From Chthoniobacterales bacterium (GTDB lineage: Bacteria > Verrucomicrobiota > Verrucomicrobiia > Chthoniobacterales > UBA10450): a stretch of DNA of 5,149 nucleotides. Under the pieces are notes generated by a model that saw nothing but the letters and a program-made list of their open reading frames with translations, made no database searches and had not been told where the DNA came from. Made by a program: the position numbers and the translations under genes. Shown here one piece after another: positions 1 to 5,149 of the stretch (the first letter of the stretch is position 1; each line of letters opens with the position of its first letter). The stretch lies in the NCBI GenBank assembly GCA_013694945.1, contig JACDBM010000024.1, forward strand, positions 1 to 5,149, written 5' to 3'.

Positions 1-1703
1 AAGCGCTGCGCTTCCCCTGATTGAACCGCGAGACGAACCTCTGCCAGAAGCTCCTCGACCTTTAGCTTCTCGTCGTCGTCAATTGCGTCGGCCAGCACCC
101 GAAACGCGCTCTCCACGGCGCCGATCATCTCATCCGCCTTCAGCTTTGCCTCTGTCCAGACCCGTTCGGACATGTCTTCGAACGCATGATCCAGAGAGTC
201 GGAGAGCATCGCCTCGACTGCTTCGTCGGAAACATCGATCGCGCTCGTGATTTCCAAAACCTTCTCGCGCCCTGTTTTTGTATCACGCGCCAGCACGTGC
301 AGAATGCCATTCGAATCGATCTCGAATTGGACGCCGACACGCGCGGTCCCCTTCGGCGCCGCTTCGAACGGAATTTCGAATTCGCCCAGCGGCCAATTAT
401 CCCGCGCCATTTCGCGTTCACCTTGCAGAACTTTGATCCGCATCGACGTCTGATTGTTCACTGCGGTTGTGAACATCTCGCCTGCTTTCAGCGGGATGCT
501 CGAATTGCGCGGAATAATCACGTTCATCAAGCCGCCGAACGTTTCAATGCCTAACGAAAGCGGAGTCACATCGAGCAGGATCACGTCTCGCACTGCGCCG
601 GATAGAATCCCCCCCTGAATCGTCGCGCCAATTGCCACTGCCTCGTCCGGATTCTGAGACAAGTTTGGCGCGCGTCCGAAGACCTCCGCGACGAATCGCT
701 GCACCATCGGCATGCGCGTCGCACCTCCCACGAGAATCACTTCATTCAGATCGCTGGCTTGCAGTTTCGCGTCCGCCAACGCGCGCAAGCAATGCCCTCG
801 CGTCTTCTCCACGATTGGCCGGCTCAGCCGCTCGAGTTCCTCTCGCCCGATCATGGCCGAGAAGTTTCCGACGCCTTCCAGAAATGGACTCGCGATTTCT
901 GTGCGCTCAACACTCGAGAGTCGATGCTTCGCTTCGATCACCGCTTCGCGAAGCACCGCCCGCGCTTCGCTGCGCATCTCTCCTCGCACAGCTTGCCCGG
1001 CCACCCAGTCGAGCAAGCGACGATCGATATCATCCCCGCCCAGTCGGGTGTTTCCATTCGTCGCAAGCACCTCGAAGACTCCGTTGTTCAATTCCAAAAT
1101 CGAGATGTCGAACGTGCCGCCACCGAGGTCGTAGACGGCGATCTTCGCGCGAGTTTCAAGCCTATCGAGACCGTAGGCCAGCGCCGCGGCGGTCGGCTCG
1201 TTCACAATCCGTTCTACCGTAAAGCCCGCCAGCTCGCCGGCGCGCTTCGTGGCCGTTCGTTGCGCGTCGTTGAAATAGGCTGGAACGGTAATCACCGCGC
1301 GGGTAATCGCGCGGCCCAGCGCCGCTTCTGCGTCGTTTCGCAGCTTCCGCAGGATGAGGGCGGAGATTTCTTCGGGGGAAAATTCGCGCCCATTCGCGGA
1401 AACGGCCACCGGTTGTCCTTTCCTGCGGAGGAGGCTGTAGCTGAGATCATCGTCTTCACTGCGAAGGTCTTCTCCGCGTAAACCGATGATCCGCTTGACC
1501 GAATAAATCGTATTTCGCGGATCGACCCCGCGCATGCGCGTAGCGGCCCGCCCCGCGATCGGCTCGCCGTTTTCCGGCAAGTGCACCACGGAAGGTGTGA
1601 GCCGCTGGCCTTCCGCATCGGCCAGCAAAATCGGAAAGCCTGCTTCCATGATCCCGATGGAGGAATTGGTCGTCCCGAGGTCGATCCCGACGATGTCGTT
1701 CAT
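1..1703 (-). CDS. Hsp70-family chaperone (HscA/DnaK-like), C-terminus cut by window edge
   Basis: This is an ATP-dependent cytosolic chaperone; 567 residues are visible and there is no stop before the left edge. Seen: phosphate-1 motif DLGTTNS at residues 8-14, VITVPAYFND near 137-146, NEPTAAALAYG at 168-178, phosphate-2 motif YDLGGGTFDIS at 191-201, LGGDDID at 221-227, adenosine motif ILVGGATRMP at 323-332, interdomain linker LLDVTPLSLGIET at 376-388, a beta-sandwich substrate-binding domain (about 390-485), then a helical lid that runs out of view. The stretch between LGGDDID and the adenosine motif is shorter than in E. coli DnaK and close to HscA; NTIYSVKR and the lid start (VSDEAVEAMLSDSLDHA) also read as HscA-like. 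The ATG at 1703 is chosen because an in-frame TGA lies 13 codons upstream and MNDIVGIDLGTTNS matches family N-termini; no clear Shine-Dalgarno precedes it. No iscS, iscU, fdx, grpE or J-protein gene is in view, so whether it is HscA, a DnaK paralogue or another Hsp70 stays open. The Hsp70 assignment itself is firm. Confidence 0.95.
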   Translation of the reverse strand, partial: MNDIVGIDLGTTNSSIGIMEAGFPILLADAEGQRLTPSVVHLPENGEPIAGRAATRMRGVDPRNTIYSVKRIIGLRGEDLRSEDDDLSYSLLRRKGQPVAVSANGREFSPEEISALILRKLRNDAEAALGRAITRAVITVPAYFNDAQRTATKRAGELAGFTVERIVNEPTAAALAYGLDRLETRAKIAVYDLGGGTFDISILELNNGVFEVLATNGNTRLGGDDIDRRLLDWVAGQAVRGEMRSEARAVLREAVIEAKHRLSSVERTEIASPFLEGVGNFSAMIGREELERLSRPIVEKTRGHCLRALADAKLQASDLNEVILVGGATRMPMVQRFVAEVFGRAPNLSQNPDEAVAIGATIQGGILSGAVRDVILLDVTPLSLGIETFGGLMNVIIPRNSSIPLKAGEMFTTAVNNQTSMRIKVLQGEREMARDNWPLGEFEIPFEAAPKGTARVGVQFEIDSNGILHVLARDTKTGREKVLEITSAIDVSDEAVEAMLSDSLDHAFEDMSERVWTEAKLKADEMIGAVESAFRVLADAIDDDEKLKVEELLAEVRLAVQSGEAQR

Positions 1704-1761
1704 ATTGCGCAGTGATTGTCCGCTGCGACCGCGTTCGCCTCAAACGGGGTCCGCGACTCCA

Positions 1762-2577
1762 CTATTCGGGCGAGTCGATCGCCGCGGTCCACTCCGCGAT
1801 ATCGTGAGGCGACATGTGCGAACCAGGCGCGAGCCGGGCGTCCGCATATTCACGTTCCTCTACGTCGACCAGGTATTGCGCGCGCGAGAGCAACGTCCCG
1901 CGACAAATGCGATCTGGAGCTGGCTCGCTTTGCTCCTGCCGCATTCGCGCCAGCAAGTCGCTCATGACTGGCATCGGAATGCGGTTGCGTTCTGCCGGGT
2001 AGATGAAACCAAAGAGCACAAGATGGCTGAGCAGGACGCGCCAATCGGAGCCGAACCGGCGGAGGAGTGCATCCCAGTCGAGCCGTTCCGCGCAGCTCTG
2101 GATGATGTGCGCAACGTCCGCGCCATCGAAGCGCTCGCGCTCCATGATGTAAGCTTTCATCCAGAGCATTTCTTCCGGCGCACAGAGCAGCGCGCGCGTG
2201 CCGAGCACCCCGTCTTCACACGCGCGGTCGAACCACGAATCATCCACTTCGCAAAGCCCATTCCCTGCCCGAAAGATGAGGTCCAGACAATCGCCCCCGC
2301 ACTTCACCTTGGCCAGCCAGTGGGGAAACGTCAGCTCAGCTTCGTAGCCGCTGCCGCAGAAATGATCGAGCGCGCGCGGGACGTCTGCCGGACGGAGGAA
2401 AAAATCCAGATCCTTCGTATGCCTTTCGATGCCGGTGTAAACCGCGAATGCATACGCGCCCCCAACCATGAAGGGCAGCTTCGCTTCTTGCAGCGTGCGA
2501 ATGCATTCCCGGTAAAACTCTGCTGTCGGCCCGGTCAAACTCGCCGCCTCGTTCTTCACGAAAAGCAAACGAAGCAC
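1762..2577 (-). CDS. Uncharacterised nucleotidyltransferase-fold protein (271 aa)
   Basis: This is probably a member of the polymerase-beta-like (MNT/AbiEii-type) nucleotidyltransferase superfamily; substrate unknown. Seen: glycine motif VGGAYA at residues 38-43, followed by the metal-binding pair in KDLDFF (D56, D58), and a plausible third acidic residue in CLDLIF (D99). Then comes APEEMLWMKAYIMERERFDGADVAHII (about 133-159), which fits the E...K...R...D..D signature seen after the catalytic core in this group. The C-terminal 100 residues resemble no domain I recognise. No signal peptide or membrane segment is evident. The start is GTG at 2577: it is the first acceptable start after an in-frame TAG upstream, and an AAGGCGG stretch precedes it. 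It lies 58 bp upstream of the Hsp70 gene on the same strand, suggesting co-transcription, and is divergent from the metallophosphoesterase gene. There is no antitoxin-like partner beside it, so a toxin-antitoxin role is not supported. The fold is likely; the function is unknown. Confidence 0.85.
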   Translation of the reverse strand: MLRLLFVKNEAASLTGPTAEFYRECIRTLQEAKLPFMVGGAYAFAVYTGIERHTKDLDFFLRPADVPRALDHFCGSGYEAELTFPHWLAKVKCGGDCLDLIFRAGNGLCEVDDSWFDRACEDGVLGTRALLCAPEEMLWMKAYIMERERFDGADVAHIIQSCAERLDWDALLRRFGSDWRVLLSHLVLFGFIYPAERNRIPMPVMSDLLARMRQEQSEPAPDRICRGTLLSRAQYLVDVEEREYADARLAPGSHMSPHDIAEWTAAIDSPE

Positions 2578-2656
2578 CTCACCGCCTTGCGCGTATTGCG
2601 TGTTTATGAACGCTGTCGAAACGTCCGCCGCGCCGCACCAAACCGTTTCCTAAATC
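2578..2656. promoter_or_regulatory. Divergent intergenic spacer, expected to hold promoters for both directions
   Basis: These 79 bp separate two divergently transcribed genes, so at least one start signal for each direction is expected here or within the neighbouring 5' ends. I see no convincing -35/-10 pair, operator palindrome or riboswitch-like fold. A GTTTAT at 2602-2607 could be a plus-strand -10 element, but no good -35 is correctly spaced. The role is inferred only from gene orientation. Confidence 0.35.
2582..2588 (-). promoter_or_regulatory. Candidate ribosome binding site for the nucleotidyltransferase-like gene
   Basis: Read on the minus strand, AAGGCGG ends 4 nt before the GTG at 2577; its AAGG core ends 7 nt before the start. 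This supports the GTG choice, because no ATG, GTG or TTG lies in frame between it and the upstream in-frame TAG. It is only a partial Shine-Dalgarno match, so confidence is moderate. Confidence 0.45.
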
Positions 2657-3388
2657 ATGGCAAACGCCAAAAAACTGCGCATCGCGGCAACGGCCGATCT
2701 TCACTACGGCAAACATTCCCAGGGAAAAATGCAGGATCTCTTCGCGCAGGTCTCGCGTGAAGCGGATGTCCTCCTGATCTGCGGAGATTTAACCGATTAT
2801 GGTCTGCCCGAGGAAGCCGAGCTGCTCGCCGCGGATCTCCGCCTGCATCTGCGCATTCCGGTCCTCGCCGTCCTTGGCAATCATGACAGCGAATCCGGCC
2901 AGCCGGAGGCCGTGCGGAAAGTCATGGAAGACGCCGGCGTAACGATGCTCAATGGCGAAGCGACTGAGGTCCAGGGCATCGGCTTTGCGGGTGTCTGCGG
3001 CTTCGGCGGAGGATTCGGCCGCCGGATGCTGAACGCGTGGGGCGAGCCGCTGATCAAAGCCTTCGTCCAGGAAGCGATCGATCAAGCATTGCGACTCGAG
3101 CAAGCGCTCACGCAACTGCAGACCGAGCAGCGCATCGTGCTGATGCATTATGCGCCGATTCGCTCCACAGTCGAAGGCGAGGCGCCCGAGATTTTTCCGT
3201 TTCTCGGTTCGACACGACTCGAGGAACCGGTCAACCGTTTCCGCGTCAGCGCCGTCTTTCACGGGCACGCGCACAATGGAACAGCCGAAGGCGCCAGTGC
3301 TACGCAGGTGCCGGTCTTCAACGTTTCCGCGCCGCTTCTCCAGAAACACGCCCCGGACAAGCAGCCTTTCCGCACGTTCGAGCTTTAG
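2657..3388 (+). CDS. Calcineurin-like metallophosphoesterase (243 aa)
   Basis: This is a two-metal phosphoesterase, probably cytosolic, hydrolysing a phosphomonoester or phosphodiester; substrate unknown. All family motifs are visible and intact: DLH at residues 14-16 (D14, H16), GDLTD at 43-47 (D44), GNHD at 74-77, MHYAP with H164, and GHAH at 203-206. A glycine-rich stretch, GFAGVCGFGGGFGRRML (about 109-124), sits between the GNHD and third-histidine motifs and, from memory, marks a particular subgroup of the family. There is no signal peptide or membrane segment. At 243 residues it is a single-domain enzyme without the extra domains of SbcD/Mre11 nucleases. The ATG at 2657 is the most upstream possible start, since an in-frame TAA lies two codons before it; no Shine-Dalgarno is apparent, so the transcript could be leaderless or nearly so. 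It is divergent from the nucleotidyltransferase-like gene and convergent with rtcB. The enzyme class is firm; the reaction is not. Confidence 0.93.
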   Translation: MANAKKLRIAATADLHYGKHSQGKMQDLFAQVSREADVLLICGDLTDYGLPEEAELLAADLRLHLRIPVLAVLGNHDSESGQPEAVRKVMEDAGVTMLNGEATEVQGIGFAGVCGFGGGFGRRMLNAWGEPLIKAFVQEAIDQALRLEQALTQLQTEQRIVLMHYAPIRSTVEGEAPEIFPFLGSTRLEEPVNRFRVSAVFHGHAHNGTAEGASATQVPVFNVSAPLLQKHAPDKQPFRTFEL

Positions 3389-3413
3389 ATGCAGCGCCCG
3401 ATTTCCGCAGCAT

Positions 3414-3528
3414 TCCGGGGACCGCACGCCTCCAGCGTGCTGGTTTCGGCATTTTTGCCGAAACGAACTTTGACCTCGCGAGGCGAAAAGTCCTCGCCCG
3501 CAGGCGATGGGCCTGTGCTCCGGGAACC
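3414..3528. repeat. Intergenic array of short inverted repeats (candidate dispersed REP-like element)
   Basis: Four short dyad symmetries follow each other between the convergent metallophosphoesterase and rtcB genes. (a) 3424-3440: GCACGC/GCGTGC with a 5-nt loop. (b) 3443-3464: GTTTCGGC/GCCGAAAC, 8 bp perfect, 6-nt loop. (c) 3474-3483: CCTCGCGAGG, a perfect 10-bp palindrome. (d) 3494-3507: TCGCC/GGCGA with a 4-nt loop. An alternative pairing joins GCGAGG (3478-3483) to CCTCGC (3492-3497). The array is bounded by TCCGGGGACC (3414-3423) and TCCGGGAACC (3519-3528), which match at 9 of 10 positions. It codes for nothing convincing. The stems are seen directly; that it is a multi-copy element is inferred from its shape and a memory of similar intergenic elements in Verrucomicrobiota. 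Confidence 0.6.
3443..3464. terminator. Possible bidirectional transcription-stop hairpin between convergent genes
   Basis: The 8-bp perfect stem GTTTCGGC/GCCGAAAC with a 6-nt loop lies 54 bp after the metallophosphoesterase stop and about 170 bp after the rtcB stop on the other strand. It is the strongest hairpin between the convergent genes. It is not followed by a proper T-run on either strand, so it is not a textbook intrinsic terminator. It may instead be simply one arm of the repeat array. Confidence 0.25.
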
Positions 3529-3632
3529 AATACCCTTCGCAGGCTTGGGCAGCATGACTCACGCACGGAGACGAGAGAGCGCCGTCGCCGCAACACCAGC
3601 AATGAAACCAATGCAGCAGCTTTCAGCGCCGC
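3529..3632. other. Remainder of the convergent spacer, no feature seen
   Basis: I see no gene, RNA or clear terminator between the end of the inverted-repeat array and the rtcB stop codon. Open frames crossing it on the plus strand run antisense into the rtcB 3' end and lack protein-like character. Confidence 0.5.
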
Positions 3633-4802
3633 TTAATCCTTGTAAGGGTCCACAATGTGTTTCCCGGCCATTGCGACCCCGAGCGGTTGCAGCGTATGCA
3701 GAATCCGGATTGTGCCTGCATGCGCGGCCAGCACTTCCGGTAAACGCCGATACGCTTGCGGCGTTTCATCCACATCTCCGCCGCGCAAAACGATCCCCTT
3801 CTCCGCGATCCATTTCTGCATGTCGTCGTGCCTAACGAGGCCTTCTCGTCGAATCCGTTTCCCGTTTACCTTTTCAAACCGTCCTTTCGCCGCTGTGCGC
3901 GACATGATGCGACCCGCGCCGTGCACAGTAGAGTAGAGCGCCTCGCGCGACACCGGCGAATCCACGCCTTCGATAATGACGGCATCATCCCCCATGCTTC
4001 CGCCGATGAACCCGCGCTGCCCCGGAAACGCCGGCGTCGCGCCTTTCCGCACCACCCAGTAGCGCTCGCTCCCGTGTTGCTCGCGCCAGGCGAAGTTGTG
4101 GTGGTTATGCACTTCTTCGAGCGCGCTCGCGCCGAGAATGCCGCGCACCACGTGCCGCGCCACGGCCTCGCGTCCGGCATACGCATAACGGCCCGCCAGC
4201 CCCATCGCTGCGAGGTAATCGCGCCCAAGCTCCGATTCTTCAGTCACAACTGTCGGCGGCACATCCATTCCGTCCTTTCCGCCAGCCGCACGCAAAAAAT
4301 GAGTCGCCGTTTTGTGACCGAGCCCGCGGGAGCCAAAGTGCACGCCCACCCAAATTCGGTTCGTCTCGTCGGCGAAGATATCAACGTAGTGATTCCCGCC
4401 GCCCACCGTCCCGAGCTGCTCCGCCGCGGTTTTCTTCAGTTCTTGCAGCGGCTTCAGTTTCCACGCGGGATCATCGAAGAGATCGTGATCCACACGCGTC
4501 TTGCTGCTCCGCCCGACCCCGAAGGAAATATTCGACACGACATCATCCATGATTGTCTCCATCGCCGGGGCAATCTGCGGGCGAGTCGCGTCCGTCCGGA
4601 TGGCGAGATTGCCACAGGCAATATCAAAGCCCACCCCCGAAAGTGAGATCTTGTTGCGGTAGGCGACTACGCCTCCGATTGGCTGCGCGTAACCCTTGTG
4701 ACCATCGGCGCAGAGCACCGCGTATTCACCACCAGTCGCTACGCAGGTCTCGATCTGCTTGAGAGTCGCCTCATCGTGCTGTCCGAAAATTTTCGTTCTC
4801 AT
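3633..4802 (-). CDS. rtcB: RtcB-family RNA-splicing/repair ligase (389 aa)
   Basis: RtcB is a Mn2+/GTP-dependent ligase that joins RNA 3'-phosphate or 2',3'-cyclic phosphate ends to 5'-OH ends through a histidine-GMP intermediate. Seen: ADGHKGYAQPIGGVVAY at residues 32-48, the metal site GVGFDIACGN at 56-65 (D60, C63), GTVGGGNHYVDI at 131-142 (N137, H138), VHFGSRGLGH at 154-163 (H155), EVHNHHNFAWRE at 230-241 with the expected metal histidine, STVHGAGRIMSR at 291-302 with H294 in the place of the guanylylated histidine, and the C-terminal LQPLGVAMAGK. All catalytic motifs look intact. The length is in the range of compact bacterial RtcB (E. coli about 408). Family features at the N-terminus (FGQHDEATL, ADGHKGY) differ from the E. 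coli type and suggest another subfamily. The start at 4802 fits the family N-terminus; its ribosome site is weak. The upstream 2H phosphoesterase gene ends 9 bp before this ATG, so translational coupling is likely. No archease or rtcA is in view. Confidence 0.95.
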   Translation of the reverse strand: MRTKIFGQHDEATLKQIETCVATGGEYAVLCADGHKGYAQPIGGVVAYRNKISLSGVGFDIACGNLAIRTDATRPQIAPAMETIMDDVVSNISFGVGRSSKTRVDHDLFDDPAWKLKPLQELKKTAAEQLGTVGGGNHYVDIFADETNRIWVGVHFGSRGLGHKTATHFLRAAGGKDGMDVPPTVVTEESELGRDYLAAMGLAGRYAYAGREAVARHVVRGILGASALEEVHNHHNFAWREQHGSERYWVVRKGATPAFPGQRGFIGGSMGDDAVIIEGVDSPVSREALYSTVHGAGRIMSRTAAKGRFEKVNGKRIRREGLVRHDDMQKWIAEKGIVLRGGDVDETPQAYRRLPEVLAAHAGTIRILHTLQPLGVAMAGKHIVDPYKD

Positions 4803-4811
4803 TCGGGCAAA

Positions 4812-5149
4812 TCATTGCGCCAAAGCTCGCTCCCCGAGCGCGCGCCACGCCTGCACCTGCTCACTGATTGTGATCGGATGCGGAGTTCGCATCATCTTGA
4901 TCCGGTCAAAGACTGCGATCGCGAACGGGATGGAAATCGCGCGTGCCAGCTCCGCTTTCTCGACTGCCGTCATTTCCTTGTAGAGCAGACTGAGATGCGG
5001 ATTGATCTCGTACTCGTTCCCAGATGCTCTCTCGATTTCCGTGCTCAGTGCCTCGATCTCTGGCGAGGAACGAAATTGCACGAAGAGCGTCTTTGTAAAC
5101 TCCTCCGAAAAGTCGACGCGCTCGACCTCCAACTGGATCGGCTCGCGCG
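4812..5149 (-). CDS. 2H phosphoesterase / cyclic-phosphodiesterase-like protein, C-terminal 111 residues (N-terminus off window)
   Basis: 2H phosphoesterases carry two HxS/T motifs and act on 2',3'-cyclic phosphates, ADP-ribose 1'',2''-cyclic phosphate or 2'-5' RNA linkages. Only the second half is present. Seen: PIQLEVERVDFSEEFTKTLFVQF, the typical strand pair before the second motif; then EINPHLSLLYKEM with the second HxS motif (H51 and S53 of the visible part, codons near 4989-4997); then FDRIKMMRTPHPITISEQVQAW, matching the closing strands of the cyclic-phosphodiesterase group. The reading frame is open to the right edge. The TTG at 5132 is just a leucine codon inside the protein, not its start. 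The first HxT motif should lie beyond the edge. Its TGA is 9 bp before the rtcB ATG, indicating an operon. The fold is likely; choosing between CPDase-like and LigT/ThpR-like activity is not possible from half the protein. Confidence 0.82.
   Translation of the reverse strand, partial: REPIQLEVERVDFSEEFTKTLFVQFRSSPEIEALSTEIERASGNEYEINPHLSLLYKEMTAVEKAELARAISIPFAIAVFDRIKMMRTPHPITISEQVQAWRALGERALAQ

Noticed and set aside
632..1481. Overlapping plus-strand open frames of 140-240 codons
   Set aside because: All are antisense to the continuous Hsp70 reading frame, which explains this region fully.
1762..2577. Nucleotidyltransferase-like protein as an AbiEii-type toxin
   Set aside because: The fold signature fits broadly, but no small antitoxin or regulator gene lies beside it on the same strand. 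The next genes are an Hsp70 and a divergent phosphoesterase, so a toxin-antitoxin call is not supported.
1534..2760. A 408-codon open frame on the plus strand
   Set aside because: It lies antisense to the nucleotidyltransferase-like gene and the start of the Hsp70 gene, and it overlaps the metallophosphoesterase start. Its translation has no recognisable motifs, while the minus-strand frames carry clear ones. It is a GC-rich codon-bias shadow.
3414..3528. CRISPR array
   Set aside because: The repeats are different short palindromes rather than identical direct repeats with regular spacers, and no cas gene is nearby.
2789..3562. A 257-codon open frame on the minus strand
   Set aside because: It is antisense to the metallophosphoesterase and crosses the inverted-repeat array; it shows no family motifs.
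3389..3835. A 148-codon open frame starting with an ATG right after the metallophosphoesterase stop
   Set aside because: It reads through the hairpin array and then antisense over the last 200 bp of rtcB. It has no ribosome site and a low-complexity, non-protein-like translation.
3756..4646. A 296-codon open frame on the plus strand
   Set aside because: It is fully antisense to rtcB, whose catalytic motifs are intact. Its protein is rich in His, Arg and Ala without domain character.
4812..5132. A complete 106-residue protein starting at TTG 5132
   Set aside because: The frame continues upstream to the window edge with family-like sequence (REPIQ before LEVER), and the first HxT motif is missing. 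This is an internal leucine codon in a truncated gene, not a start.

Overview
The window is GC-rich bacterial chromosomal DNA with tightly packed genes. No phage, plasmid, transposase, CRISPR, tRNA or rRNA signal is visible. Five protein genes can be supported, two of them cut by the window edges. The organism is uncertain. The hairpin-rich intergenic element and the style of the proteins remind me of soil Verrucomicrobiota, but this rests on memory rather than a search.

Layout: (1) 1-1703, minus strand: an Hsp70 chaperone, closest in style to HscA/DnaK, whose C-terminus runs off the left edge. (2) 1762-2577, minus strand: a 271-residue uncharacterised nucleotidyltransferase-fold protein, 58 bp upstream of the Hsp70 gene and probably co-transcribed with it. 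(3) 2578-2656: a 79-bp divergent spacer that must serve both directions. (4) 2657-3388, plus strand: a complete calcineurin-like metallophosphoesterase. (5) 3389-3632: a 244-bp convergent spacer holding a compact array of short inverted repeats, flanked by near-identical 10-mers. (6) 3633-4802, minus strand: an RtcB-family RNA ligase. (7) 4812-5149, minus strand: the C-terminal part of a 2H phosphoesterase/cyclic-phosphodiesterase-like protein, 9 bp upstream of rtcB and almost certainly in the same operon; its N-terminus lies beyond the right edge.

How they may work together: RtcB joins RNA ends carrying 3'-phosphate or 2',3'-cyclic phosphate to 5'-OH ends. 2H phosphoesterases open cyclic phosphates or cleave 2'-5' linkages. 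The right half therefore looks like a small RNA end-processing and repair operon. The neighbouring metallophosphoesterase and nucleotidyltransferase-like protein have chemistries that could belong to the same theme, but they are transcribed separately from rtcB and that link is only a hypothesis. Several long open frames lie antisense to the real genes; they are by-products of GC-rich codon use and are not annotated.
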